The notes below the pieces were generated by a model. The model ran no database searches, was not told the DNA's origin, and saw only the letters and a program-made list of their open reading frames with translations. Shown piece after piece: positions 33,193 to 42,624 of a stretch of DNA of 64,000 bases. Origin of the DNA: JANPBY01 sp963851405 (GTDB lineage: Bacteria > Actinomycetota > Actinomycetes > DATJPE01); NCBI GenBank assembly GCA_963851405.1, contig CAWKPB010000001.1, forward strand, positions 310,001 through 374,000. The letters are read 5' to 3'. The translations under genes and the position numbers were made by a program. The first letter of the stretch is position 1; every line of letters begins with the position of its first letter.

Positions 33193-35565
33193 TCATCCTC
33201 TGGTCGGCACGGGGACCATCATGGTGAGGGTTCCCCGCACGGCGCCCAGCACGCGCTCCCGGACGAGCGGTTCCAGAGGCTTCCCACCGTGGACGAGATA
33301 GAACACATCAACGGCTTCGGCGCCGAGCGTCGTGATCCGAGCCGCTCGCACATCAACGCCGGTCTCAGAAAGCGTCGCACCAAGCTTGAAGAGCAGAGCC
33401 GGTCGGTCATGAGCACGCACCTCTAGCACACTCGCGGTATCCGAAACGTCCTCCAGGAAGCCGACGCAGGGCGGGGCCGAACCCAGACCCCGGCGGTCAG
33501 GCTCGGCGTCCTCGCGGCGCTGGAGCCGCAGTCCGGGATCCAACGCTCCAGCCAGGACGCGCCTGACATCGTCTCGGATCACCAGCGGGTCCGGGGGTCG
33601 ACCGAACGTGGGCACCACTGTCCACACCTGGACCGCGCGAGCACCCCTCACGACCGTGTCCGCGGACCGGACGGTCAGCCGATGAAGGCACAACACGCCG
33701 GCCACGGCTCCGAGCAACCCACGCTGATCGGGAGCAGCGACCATGACCTCGAGCCCGAAGTCCCGCGTTCGCATGGACACTGTGACGTCGGCAGGATCAC
33801 CCACACCTGCGGGGGCGATCTCCTGCGGGGCCGGGGTCGATCCCCCTCGAGGCCCGGCTCCGGTCAGGCTCGCGCCAACCCGCCGTGCGAGTTCAGAGAC
33901 CAGGCCCGCCTTCCAGTCCCCCCACGCGGCCGGCCCGGTTGCGAGGCCATCGGCCTCGGCCAAGGCGTGGAGGAGCGCAAGGAGTTCCTGGCTCTCCACA
34001 GCCTCAGCGACGCCAGCGATCGTGCGTGGATCGTCCAGATCACGGCGCGTAGCAACATCGGGCAGGAGCAGATGCAGCCGAATCATGGCGACGACCAGCT
34101 CGGTGTCCGCCGGGCCGAACCCGAGCCGTGGAACGAGGTCACGCGCGATGACCTCACCCGCCCGGGTGTGATCCCCCGGCCAACCCTTGCCGATGTCGTG
34201 AAACAGCGCGGCGATGAGCAACAGGTCCGGTCGCTCGACCCGGCGAGTCAGTCTGGTTGCCTGGGCTGCGGTCTCGACCAGGTGTCGGTCGACGGTGAAC
34301 CGGTGCACCGGATTGCGTTGTGGCCGGCTTCGGACCCGTCCCCAATCGGGAATCCAGCGCTCGATGAGGCCGGCCTGGTCCAGCGCCTCCCAGACCGGGA
34401 CCAAGTGAGGCCCAGTACCCAAGAGGGAGACGAAGTCGTCTCGCAGCGCCGAGGGCCAGGGCTCGCCTGGGGCCGGGGTCTCCGCAGTCAGTCGGCCAAG
34501 CGTGTGCGGCGACAGGTGCAACCGGTGTTCGGCTGCAGCAAGGGCCGCCCTGAGCACCAGTCCCGGATCCTTACCCGGTCGAGCGTCTCGCGCCAACACC
34601 ACATCCCCGCCTTGCTGGACGACACCGTCGGCCAGTGGAGTTCTGGCCCCCCCGCCGCGGCGACCCAGCCGGCTTCGATTGGCCTGCTCCACCCCGTGGG
34701 CCGCCAGATCCATCGCATAGGCCACCGCGCGACCAGCGGCACCGACCCGGCGCAGCAAGACATCACGATCCCCCACAGCCAACCGTTCGGCCACGACATC
34801 CTGTTCCTGCTGCACCAGGCGGTCCGTGGCCCGACCCGTGGCCAGGTGCAGGGCGTCTCTGGTGTCCAGCAACAGGGCCTGGGCCAAGCCGACATCCGCG
34901 GGTGGGATCTCAGTCACCCAGGACGCCTTCACCGCCCGCAGGACGGTGATATCGCGCAGACCGCCCCGTCCCAACTTCAGATTGGGCTCGAGAGCGAACG
35001 CCACCTCGCCATGGCGTCCCGCGCGTTCCGCGGCGTCATGGATCAGCTCCGGCAGGCGGGTGCGAGCCTTCGCCCGCCAGTCGGCCAGAACCGACGAGCG
35101 CAAGGCCTCGGTGATCGCTGAATCCCCCGCCACCGTGCGCGCGTCCAGCATGCCCAGGACGACCCGAAGGTCGGACTTGGCCAAGCGGCTGACCTCAGCT
35201 GCGGAGCGCACCGAGTGATCAAGGCGGATCCCGGCATCCCAGACCGGATACCAGATCCGCTCAGCAGCCGCCTGCACCTCGGCCGCTCGGCTGGCCGCGG
35301 GGACCACCAGAACCAGGTCGAGATCGCTCCCCAGCGCCAACTCGCTCCGCCCGTACCCCCCCGTGGCGATGAGGGCGGCCCCCGGCAGGCGCGCCGCCGA
35401 GGCGCCGAACAGCTCCCGCAACCACTCATCGGTGATCGTCGTCAGGGCGTCACGTTGCCCCGCTCCGATCCGATCGCGCTCGAGCAACTCGGCACGCCGA
35501 GCCGAGAAGTCGCGGCCCTCCCCCGCCCTGCGTTCGGACTCAGAGCGCCTCGGGTCCGCGTTCAC
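33193..35565 (-). CDS. glnD: [protein-PII] uridylyltransferase/uridylyl-removing enzyme GlnD
   Basis: GlnD modifies and demodifies PII according to glutamine level; in actinobacteria the modification is often adenylylation. The 790-residue protein has the nucleotidyltransferase motif GGYGRSELALGSDLDLVLVV, a GlnE-like helical region, an HD domain with ALFHDIGKGWPGDHTRAGE, and two C-terminal ACT domains (VMVAAPDQRGLLGAVAGVL and VRAHDRPALLFKLGATLSET). The start overlaps the glnB end by 26 bp. With amt and glnB it forms the nitrogen-sensing operon. Confidence 0.94.
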   Translation of the reverse strand: MNADPRRSESERRAGEGRDFSARRAELLERDRIGAGQRDALTTITDEWLRELFGASAARLPGAALIATGGYGRSELALGSDLDLVLVVPAASRAAEVQAAAERIWYPVWDAGIRLDHSVRSAAEVSRLAKSDLRVVLGMLDARTVAGDSAITEALRSSVLADWRAKARTRLPELIHDAAERAGRHGEVAFALEPNLKLGRGGLRDITVLRAVKASWVTEIPPADVGLAQALLLDTRDALHLATGRATDRLVQQEQDVVAERLAVGDRDVLLRRVGAAGRAVAYAMDLAAHGVEQANRSRLGRRGGGARTPLADGVVQQGGDVVLARDARPGKDPGLVLRAALAAAEHRLHLSPHTLGRLTAETPAPGEPWPSALRDDFVSLLGTGPHLVPVWEALDQAGLIERWIPDWGRVRSRPQRNPVHRFTVDRHLVETAAQATRLTRRVERPDLLLIAALFHDIGKGWPGDHTRAGEVIARDLVPRLGFGPADTELVVAMIRLHLLLPDVATRRDLDDPRTIAGVAEAVESQELLALLHALAEADGLATGPAAWGDWKAGLVSELARRVGASLTGAGPRGGSTPAPQEIAPAGVGDPADVTVSMRTRDFGLEVMVAAPDQRGLLGAVAGVLCLHRLTVRSADTVVRGARAVQVWTVVPTFGRPPDPLVIRDDVRRVLAGALDPGLRLQRREDAEPDRRGLGSAPPCVGFLEDVSDTASVLEVRAHDRPALLFKLGATLSETGVDVRAARITTLGAEAVDVFYLVHGGKPLEPLVRERVLGAVRGTLTMMVPVPTRG

Positions 35566-35878
35566 CGGTCCTGACCCGGATCACCGTGTCGACGGGGACC
35601 GACCACACCTTGCCATCCCCGATACGGCCACTTGAGGCGGCCTTCACGATCACGTCCATCACGTCATCCGCATCGTCTTCTTCGACGAGGACCTCAATGC
35701 GGACCTTCGGCACCAGGTCCACGGTGTACTCGGCCCCCCGGTACACCTCCGTGTGCCCCTTCTGCCGCCCGTAACCGGCAGCCTCCGAGACGGTCAGGCC
35801 GTGAACCCCGAAATCCGCCAGGGCGGTCTTCACGTCGTCGAGCTTGAAGGGTTTGACGATGGCCGTGATGAGTCTCAT
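35540..35878 (-). CDS. glnB: nitrogen regulatory protein PII
   Basis: PII integrates nitrogen, energy and 2-oxoglutarate signals and, next to amt, is expected to gate the ammonium channel (GlnK role). The 112-residue protein starts MRLITAIVKPFKLDDVKTAL and has the T-loop GRQKGHTEVYRGAEYTVDLV with modifiable Tyr51, then KVRIEVLVEEDDADDVMDVI and IGDGKVWSVPVDTVIRVRTG. It overlaps amt by four bases (ATGA at 35875-35878) and glnD by 26. Confidence 0.95.
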   Translation of the reverse strand: MRLITAIVKPFKLDDVKTALADFGVHGLTVSEAAGYGRQKGHTEVYRGAEYTVDLVPKVRIEVLVEEDDADDVMDVIVKAASSGRIGDGKVWSVPVDTVIRVRTGERGPEAL

Positions 35879-37158
35879 GTGAGCACCTCCACATCTCGGC
35901 GGACCGATTCTCGGGAGTTGAACGCTCCGCCCGTCGTCGCCGTGAGGTCATAGGCGGTTTCCGCGTGGATGACCAGGTCGACACCCGCTCGCTCGGTCTC
36001 CGGGCTGACCCTCAGACCCATGGTGACCTTCAGCAGCGCAGCGATCGCCAGGGTGGCCACGAAGGAATAGGCCACCACCGCGCCCGCAGCGACGGCCTGT
36101 TTTCCCAACTGGGCGGCTCCGCCCCCGTAGAGGATTCCGTCCACCCCAGCGGGCGCTGCAGCCGTCGCGAACACGCCGATGAGAAGGGTGCCCACCAGGC
36201 CGCCCACCAGGTGTACTCCCACGACATCTAGAGAATCGTCGTAGCCGAGGCGGTACTTCAAGGAAATGGCCCACGCGCACGCAGCCCCAGCGATGGCGCC
36301 CACAGCGATGGCGCCCATGGGGCTGACGGCACTGCACGCGGGCGTGATCGCTACCAGCCCGGCCACCACACCCGAGGCCGCACCCAGCGAAGTCGCATGT
36401 CCATCCCTCACTCGCTCCACCGCCAGCCACCCCAACATCGCGGCGCAGGTCGCGACCAAGGTGTTGACCCACACGATCGCCGCCGTGTTGTCGGCAGCGA
36501 GCGCGGACCCCGCATTGAATCCGAACCAGCCGAACCACAGCAGACCAGCTCCGAGCATGACGAAGGGGAGGTTGTGGGGGCGCATCGGCTCCTTGGGCCA
36601 GCCAAGGCGTCGACCCAACAGCAGGACCACCGCCAGTCCTGCGATCCCAGCGTTGATGTGAACGACAGTCCCCCCGGCAAAGTCGATCGCCCCCAGATCG
36701 AAGATCCAGCCGTCTGGGTTCCACACCCAGTGGGCCACCACGAAATAGACGACGGTGACCCAGACGGCTGCGAAGACCATCCAGGTGCTGAGCTTCATCC
36801 GATCCGCCACCGCGCCGCTGATGAGTGCCACGGTGATGATCGCGAAGGTGGCCTGGAAGGCCACGAAAGCCATGTCCGGGTATGTGGCGCCCTGGGCGGG
36901 CGCGGCCATCAGTCCTTCGAGACCAGCCATCTCGAAGCCGCCCACGAAGCCGCTGAGGTCACTGCCCCCAAAGGCCATCGAATAGCCCACGAGGACCCAC
37001 AGAATTCCCACAATGGCGATGGCTACGAAACTCATCATCATCATGTTGAGCACGGTCTTGCTCCGGACCATGCCGCCGTAGAAGAACGCAAGCCCCGGCG
37101 TCATGAGCAGGACGAGCGCCGAGGCCGTCAGCAACCAGGCCGTCGTTCCGGTGTCCAC
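35875..37158 (-). CDS. amt: ammonium transporter AmtB
   Basis: An 11-helix trimeric ammonium channel. The 427-residue protein shows LMTPGLAFFYGGMVRSKTVL, the pore regions around DFAGGTVVHINAGIAGLAVV (conserved His) and DSLDVVGVHLVGGLVGTLLI (second His), and the conserved LLWFGWFGFNAGSALAADN. It has no cleavable signal peptide obvious. GTG 37158 is the start. A GlnR-like operator lies 46-83 bp upstream, so expression under nitrogen limitation is likely. Confidence 0.95.
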   Translation of the reverse strand: MDTGTTAWLLTASALVLLMTPGLAFFYGGMVRSKTVLNMMMMSFVAIAIVGILWVLVGYSMAFGGSDLSGFVGGFEMAGLEGLMAAPAQGATYPDMAFVAFQATFAIITVALISGAVADRMKLSTWMVFAAVWVTVVYFVVAHWVWNPDGWIFDLGAIDFAGGTVVHINAGIAGLAVVLLLGRRLGWPKEPMRPHNLPFVMLGAGLLWFGWFGFNAGSALAADNTAAIVWVNTLVATCAAMLGWLAVERVRDGHATSLGAASGVVAGLVAITPACSAVSPMGAIAVGAIAGAACAWAISLKYRLGYDDSLDVVGVHLVGGLVGTLLIGVFATAAAPAGVDGILYGGGAAQLGKQAVAAGAVVAYSFVATLAIAALLKVTMGLRVSPETERAGVDLVIHAETAYDLTATTGGAFNSRESVRRDVEVLT

Positions 37159-37203
37159 AAAGATCTCCCCTCAGAACTGTTGGGAAGACCCTGGCGCTCC
37201 ACC

Positions 37204-37241
37204 GTTACTGCGGGGGGCGCCGCGTGTTACGACCGCGTGAC
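37204..37241 (-). promoter_or_regulatory. candidate GlnR box upstream of amt-glnB-glnD
   Basis: Reading toward amt, the half-sites are GTCAC, GTAAC, CGCCC and GTAAC, each separated by exactly 6 bases. The actinobacterial GlnR consensus is gTnAc-n6-GaAAc repeated with an 11-base step. Three of the four half-sites match at four or five positions; the third does not. The position 46-83 bp before the GTG is right for an activator. I judge it on spacing and context only. Confidence 0.5.
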
Positions 37242-37280
37242 CAAATCCTGCGCGGTGTGAACAGCGCGTGAACGGGGTGG

Positions 37281-38393
37281 TTACCCGCCCAAGAGGGCAT
37301 CGACAAAGACCTCAGCGTCGAAGGGAGCGAGGTCGTCCACCCCCTCGCCGAGGCCGACCAACTTGACCGGGACATTGAGCTCCCTCTGCACGCTGACGAC
37401 GATGCCGCCACGGGCCGTTCCGTCCAGCTTGGTCAAGACCACTCCGGTGACGCCCGCGGCGTCACCGAACACCCGAGCCTGCTGGAGGCCGTTCTGTCCC
37501 GTGGTCGCGTCGAGCACGAGCAGCACTTCGGTGACCGGACGCTGCTTCTCGATGACCCGCTTGATCTTGCCGAGTTCATCCATCAGACCGACTTTGGTGT
37601 GCAGCCGACCAGCCGTGTCGACGAGCACCACGTCCACCTCGCGCTCGACTCCCGCCATCACCACATCGAACGCGACGCTCGCCGGATCGGCACCCTCATC
37701 GCCTCGCACGACTTCAGCGCCGACCCGCTCCCCCCAGGTTTGAAGTTGGTCTGCCGCCGCCGCACGGAAGGTGTCGGCCGCACCCAGAAGGACCGAATGC
37801 CCCTCGGCGGACAGCAAACGGGCCAGCTTGCCCGTGGTCGTTGTCTTCCCCGTACCGTTGACGCCCACGACCAGGAAGACGGACGGGGCCATTCCACTCC
37901 CGACGTCCAAAGTCCGGTCTGCACTCGGATCGACGAGGACCAGCAGCTCCTCGCGCAACGCCCGCCTGACTTCGGCCGGCTCTTTGATGCCCTCGACCCG
38001 GACCCGAGTTTTCAGCTGATCCACCACCTGGGCCGTAGCAACCACTCCGAAGTCCGCCGTGAGCAAGGTTTCCTCGAGTTCGTCCCACGTGGCGTCGTCA
38101 AGGTTGTCTCGCGACAACAACGTGAGCACGCCGATTCCGAAGCCCGACCCCGACTTCGCCAGGCGAGAACGTAGCCGGACCAGTCGGCTTGCCACGGGTT
38201 CCGGCGTATCGAGGCCATCCAGACCTGCTCCGGTGTCGGCATCGATCGAGGCAGCAGGCTGCCAGGTCACTTCGTCGCCGCGGGCCTGCTCCTCGCGATA
38301 CTGCTTGCGCTGGCGACTGGTCACGTAGCCGACCACGAGCAGTGCGGTGACCGGCACGAACAGCAAGACGAGAAGCAGGGTGTTGGTGTCCAC
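37281..38393 (-). CDS. ftsY: signal recognition particle receptor FtsY
   Basis: FtsY is the membrane-bound SRP receptor GTPase that partners Ffh. The 370-residue protein has an N-terminal membrane helix (TNTLLLVLLFVPVTALLVVG) followed by basic RQRKQYREEQ, the N domain, and G motifs VVGVNGTGKTTTTGKLARLL, LLGAADTFRAAAADQLQ, DTAGRLHTKVGLMDELGKI and TKLDGTARGGIVVSV. The N-terminal TM plus short A-domain is the usual actinobacterial design. It is followed by a 122-bp gap before amt, so it is likely a separate unit. Confidence 0.96.
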   Translation of the reverse strand: MDTNTLLLVLLFVPVTALLVVGYVTSRQRKQYREEQARGDEVTWQPAASIDADTGAGLDGLDTPEPVASRLVRLRSRLAKSGSGFGIGVLTLLSRDNLDDATWDELEETLLTADFGVVATAQVVDQLKTRVRVEGIKEPAEVRRALREELLVLVDPSADRTLDVGSGMAPSVFLVVGVNGTGKTTTTGKLARLLSAEGHSVLLGAADTFRAAAADQLQTWGERVGAEVVRGDEGADPASVAFDVVMAGVEREVDVVLVDTAGRLHTKVGLMDELGKIKRVIEKQRPVTEVLLVLDATTGQNGLQQARVFGDAAGVTGVVLTKLDGTARGGIVVSVQRELNVPVKLVGLGEGVDDLAPFDAEVFVDALLGG

Positions 38394-38474
38394 GGACTAA
38401 CGAACTCCGATCAGCTTTTCGGGCGAACTGGGGCTGCGGGAACAGATGCAGTGGGAACTGGCAGCAACCGACGG

Positions 38475-41400
38475 TCAGGCCGGCTCGGCCTCACGCAGCC
38501 GTTGGCTGATGACCCCCGTGACTCCATCCCCTCTCATGGAGACGCCGTACAGCGTGTCAGCAATCTCCATGGTGCGCTTTTGGTGAGTCACCACGATCAA
38601 CTGTGAGGACGCGCGCAGCTCCTCGAGGATGCCCAGAAGTCGACCGAGGTTGGTGTCGTCGAGGGCGGCCTCCACCTCGTCGAGCACATAGAACGGACTC
38701 GGACGCGCCTTGAAGATGGCCACCAGCATGGCCACCGCGGTCAGCGAGCGCTCCCCGCCGGAGAGCAAGGACAGGCGCTTGACCTTCTTACCAGGGGGTC
38801 GCGCCTCGACCTCGATCCCCGTATTGAGCATGTCGGACGGGTCGGTCAGGATCAGCCGGCCCTCGCCGCCGGGGAACAGTCGGGCGAAGACCCCCTCGAA
38901 CTCTCGAGCCGTGTCGTGAAACGCCTCGGTAAACACTTGCTCGACCCGTTCGTCGACCTCGCGAACGATGTCGAGCAGGTCCTTGCGGGTCTTTTTCAGG
39001 TCCTCCAGTTGCTCGGTCAGGAACGCGTGACGCTCTTCAAGAGCCGCGAATTCCTCAAGCGCGAGCGGATTGACTCGACCCAGCAGATTCAGCGACCGGT
39101 CCGCCGCCCGCAGCCGCTTCTCCTGAACCAATCGGTCGTACGGCTTGGGCTCGGCCAGTGGCTCATCCGCCTCCTCCCCCGGCACCGGAGGCGACGGCGG
39201 GACCAACTGGTCCGGCCCGTACTCGGTGAGCAGGGTCTCAACATCGATGCCGAGCTCCTCCACCGAACGGGCCTCGAGCTGCTCGATGCGCATCCGCTGT
39301 TCGGTGCGCGCCACTTCGTCGCGGTGCACGGAGTCGGTCAGCCGCTCAAGTTCCGCGCCGAACTCCCGCGCCCGAACCCGCAGTCCCTGCAATTCGGTGA
39401 CTCGGGCCGCGCGCTCGTCCTCGGCCACCCGGCGGCGAGCCTGCGCCGCGATCAACGACTCATCGATACGGCCGAGGGCGTAATCCGCGACGGCGGTTAC
39501 GGCGCGCGCGATGACGACTTCACGCGCGGCTTTGATCCGCTGACGTTCGGCCGCGACCCGGCTCTGCCGCTCGCCCTCCGCCGCCATCTCGAGAGCCTCC
39601 GCCCTTCGGCCGGCCGCGGCCACGCGCTCCTCACCGGTCCGGACCGCCAGCCGTGCCTGCACTTCAGCCTCGGCCGCCAGTGTCAGCGCGCGCCGAAGGC
39701 GATCGCGCGCGTCGACAGCGACCGCCGCGTCCACGGGTGGGTCCTGAGCGGCCACGACCCAGCGCTCCTCCAGGTCTGCCAGCGCCGGAGCCTCCGCAGC
39801 GAGCCGGGCCTTACTCTGCGCGAGCTCAGCCTCCACCCGCGACACCTCGGCGCCCGCGGCCCGGGCGGCAGCGCCTAGCTGCCCCAACCGCTCGGCGACC
39901 GCGGACATGCGCGCATCGGACTCGTGCAGAACCGCCAGGGCGCGCTCCACGTGGTCGGCGGCCTCAGCATGAGCCTGGGAAGCGCGTGCCAGGTCAAAGC
40001 GCGCACGCTCGGCTCGGTGGTCTGCTTCGGAAAGCGCGGACTCGGCCTCATCGAAGGCAGCCTGCACTTCGAGGGAGGAGGGGGCCGAATCGGAACCACC
40101 CCGCGCTCGCGACCGCCCAAGCACGTCCCCTGTACGCGTCACGGCAGTCACGTCCGACGAAGCCAGGATGCGCCGCGCTTCGGGTAGGTCCTCGACCACA
40201 ACGACGTCTCGAAGAAGGCGAGCCAGCGGATCGAGCAAGGATGGCGGGCCGGTCACCAGGTCCAGCGCCCACAGCGCACCCTCCGGGGCGGGAGGGCGGC
40301 CTGGATTGGCTACTAGCTGGGTCCCCCCAACGAGCACCCCGACCCGGCCGATGTCTGCACCCTGCAGCATCTCCAGGACGGAAACGGCGGCCGCCAGGTC
40401 GGCGACGAGGAGGGCGTCTGCCGCATCCCCCAGGGCTCCGGCAATCGCGGCTTCGAACCCCGGTTGGACCGAGACCAAGGCCGCGACCGACCCGAGGACC
40501 CCGGGGGGTTGGTCGGTCGCGGAGAGGATCGCCCCAGCCCCGTCCTTGCGGGCCAGTCCCAGCCGAAGCGCCTCGACTCGAGCGCTGAGGGCCGCTCGGT
40601 CGCGCTCGGCTTCACGCTCCTCGTCTCGAAGGCCAGCAACCTCAACCGCCGCGGCCGCGAGGGCCTTGGAAGCGTGCTCGTGCTCGCTATCGAGGTCAAC
40701 CTCACCTTCGTCCAGCCCGGCCACCTGCGCCTCAAGCGCGGCGAAATCGCCCCTCGCCCGGTCGGCCCGAAGGACCGCCTCAGCCAGGGATTCGGTCAGC
40801 CGCTCGATCTCAGCCGCGCGCGTGTCCTGCCGGGTTCGCGCCGTCTGAACGTCGCCCTCCAGACGCGCAAGGCCCTCCCGTCGGTCCGCGTTAGCGCGCT
40901 CGGACGCGACCACGCGCGCCTCCTCGGCGGCGAGTTCGCCCTCCGCTTCGGCGCGTGCCGCGACTGCCGCTGCTAGCTGCGCCTCGTCGTTCACTACAGC
41001 CGACCGCAGGCGTTGCTCCTCGGTGCGGGCCGCCTCAGCTTCGCGATCGAGCTCCTCGGGGTCTCGCCCGGGCCGGGGGTCAACCGCGTCATCGACGAAG
41101 TGGTGAATCCGCTGGTTGGCTAACTGTTGCGTGGCACCCATGCGATCGCGCACCGAGGACAGGCGGAAGTACGTCTCCTGAGCACGGGAGACCTCCGAGG
41201 CACCCGACAGGTCCGTCGTCTCCAGTTCGTCGACCCGCCGAGCAATCGCGGCCAACTCGGATTCGACTTCTCCGCGTCGCCCGCGCAGAGCCGTCTCGTC
41301 CGCGATCTCAGCCTCGAGCGTGACGCGCAGCGCCAAAAGATCATCGGCCAGGAGCCGCAGCCTGGCATCACGCTGGTCGGCCTGAATCACCGAAGCACGG

Positions 41401-42038
41401 CGCGCGATTTCCGCTTGCTGCCCCAGCGGCTTCAACTGGCGCCGTAACTCACCATTGAGATCCTGAACCCGAGTCAGATTGGCCTGCATCGCGTCCAACT
41501 TGCGAAGGGCCTTCTCCTTGCGCTTGCGATGTTTGAGTACGCCCGCAGCCTCCTCGATGAAGCCTCGGCGCTCCTCCGGCGACGCGGACAACACCGCATC
41601 CAGTTGGCCTTGACCCACCATCACATGCATTTCGCGGCCGATCCCGGAGTCTGAGAGGAGCTCCTGGACATCGAGCAGGCGGCAGGCCTCGCCATTGATC
41701 GCGTATTCCGAGCCACCGTTGCGGAACATGATGCGCGACAGCGTGACCTCGGTGTAGTCGATGGGGAGCGCACCGTCGCTGTTGTCGATCGTCAAGAGCA
41801 CCTCGGCCCGGCCCAGAGGCGGGCGACCAGCCGTTCCGGCGAAGATGACGTCTTCCATCTTGCCGCCGCGCAGCGATTTCGCCCCCTGCTCGCCCATCAC
41901 CCAGGCGAGCGCGTCTACAACGTTCGACTTGCCGGAGCCGTTGGGTCCCACCACACAGGTGATACCCGGCTCGAAGCGAAGCGTCGTCGACGATGCGAAG
42001 GACTTGAAGCCGCGCAAAGTCAGGCTCTTTAGGTGCAC
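38475..42038 (-). CDS. smc: chromosome segregation protein SMC
   Basis: SMC is the ATPase that organises and segregates the chromosome with ScpA/ScpB. The 1187-residue protein has Walker A CVVGPNGSGKSNVVDALAWV near the N-terminus, long coiled coils (about 170-490 and 680-1000), a hinge at about 510-640 (GVLGSVAALVSVQPGFEAAI), and C-terminal signature LSGGERSLTAVAMLVAIF with Walker B FYVLDEVEAALDD. GTG 42038 (VHLKSLTLRGFKSFAS) fits alignment, with GGGAG eight bases upstream. scpAB are not in this window. Confidence 0.96.
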   Translation of the reverse strand: MHLKSLTLRGFKSFASSTTLRFEPGITCVVGPNGSGKSNVVDALAWVMGEQGAKSLRGGKMEDVIFAGTAGRPPLGRAEVLLTIDNSDGALPIDYTEVTLSRIMFRNGGSEYAINGEACRLLDVQELLSDSGIGREMHVMVGQGQLDAVLSASPEERRGFIEEAAGVLKHRKRKEKALRKLDAMQANLTRVQDLNGELRRQLKPLGQQAEIARRASVIQADQRDARLRLLADDLLALRVTLEAEIADETALRGRRGEVESELAAIARRVDELETTDLSGASEVSRAQETYFRLSSVRDRMGATQQLANQRIHHFVDDAVDPRPGRDPEELDREAEAARTEEQRLRSAVVNDEAQLAAAVAARAEAEGELAAEEARVVASERANADRREGLARLEGDVQTARTRQDTRAAEIERLTESLAEAVLRADRARGDFAALEAQVAGLDEGEVDLDSEHEHASKALAAAAVEVAGLRDEEREAERDRAALSARVEALRLGLARKDGAGAILSATDQPPGVLGSVAALVSVQPGFEAAIAGALGDAADALLVADLAAAVSVLEMLQGADIGRVGVLVGGTQLVANPGRPPAPEGALWALDLVTGPPSLLDPLARLLRDVVVVEDLPEARRILASSDVTAVTRTGDVLGRSRARGGSDSAPSSLEVQAAFDEAESALSEADHRAERARFDLARASQAHAEAADHVERALAVLHESDARMSAVAERLGQLGAAARAAGAEVSRVEAELAQSKARLAAEAPALADLEERWVVAAQDPPVDAAVAVDARDRLRRALTLAAEAEVQARLAVRTGEERVAAAGRRAEALEMAAEGERQSRVAAERQRIKAAREVVIARAVTAVADYALGRIDESLIAAQARRRVAEDERAARVTELQGLRVRAREFGAELERLTDSVHRDEVARTEQRMRIEQLEARSVEELGIDVETLLTEYGPDQLVPPSPPVPGEEADEPLAEPKPYDRLVQEKRLRAADRSLNLLGRVNPLALEEFAALEERHAFLTEQLEDLKKTRKDLLDIVREVDERVEQVFTEAFHDTAREFEGVFARLFPGGEGRLILTDPSDMLNTGIEVEARPPGKKVKRLSLLSGGERSLTAVAMLVAIFKARPSPFYVLDEVEAALDDTNLGRLLGILEELRASSQLIVVTHQKRTMEIADTLYGVSMRGDGVTGVISQRLREAEPA

Positions 42039-42118
42039 GCGCAAGGCTCCCAATCGGGACGGGGCCCGATGGTCGAAGGCCGGGGGGAAGACCAGCGCTC
42101 AGCCTACCCGTCGAGCGG

Positions 42119-42373
42119 TCAGACTCCGGTGAGCGCCGCGGAGGCTGCGACCGACACGTCGGCAGGCAACTCCACCCGGTCCAACGACTCCAGCGAGTCA
42201 GCGCCTTCGCCCGCGAGTCCACCTTCGGTGATCAGATTCGTGAGGGCGTCGTTAGCGGCGCCCAGGCGAGCCACCTCGTCCTCCAGCTGCCGCACCCGCC
42301 GTCGCAGCGACGACATCTCAGCTTCGAGTCGTGGGTCAACGACTCCGACGTGGCCATACAGGGCCTTCGCCAT
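42119..42373 (-). CDS. small conserved coiled-coil protein
   Basis: An 84-residue protein of unknown function. It begins MAKALYGHVGVVDPRLEAEM and continues with SSLRRRVRQLEDEVARLGAA, a short coiled coil, then an acidic tail. Proteins with this N-terminal MAKAL-G-VG-DPRL pattern are known as small actinobacterial conserved hypotheticals. It has no signal peptide or TM. It lies 80 bp before smc, so co-transcription is possible, and a structural role near SMC would be only a guess. Confidence 0.65.
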   Translation of the reverse strand: MAKALYGHVGVVDPRLEAEMSSLRRRVRQLEDEVARLGAANDALTNLITEGGLAGEGADSLESLDRVELPADVSVAASAALTGV

Positions 42374-42624
42374 CCGAGGTCCTCCGTGCGAGTGGGTGCC
42401 TCCAGGGGCACCAGTGACAGGGAAAGAGCAGGTCGCACGAAACTGCGGCGGAACAGATCAAGCGCAGCCGCGTGCCATGCTGACAAGACGTCCACCCCAA
42501 GGGTGGCACCCGCTCGAAGGTCGGTCAACCTCGCCGTGGCCGGGAACCGCCCGTTCGGGTGACGCGGATCGAAGGCGCTGGTCCGAACGAGTGAGGGCGC
42601 GGACCGAAGACGCAGCGCGACGCC

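Noticed and set aside
33682..35121. 479-residue plus-strand frame opposite glnD
   Set aside because: Shadow of glnD, which has all its domains.
42374..42624. Possible acylphosphatase gene between mutM and smc, where actinobacteria often have one
   Set aside because: No frame in the 251 bp shows acylphosphatase motifs; nothing supportable is there.
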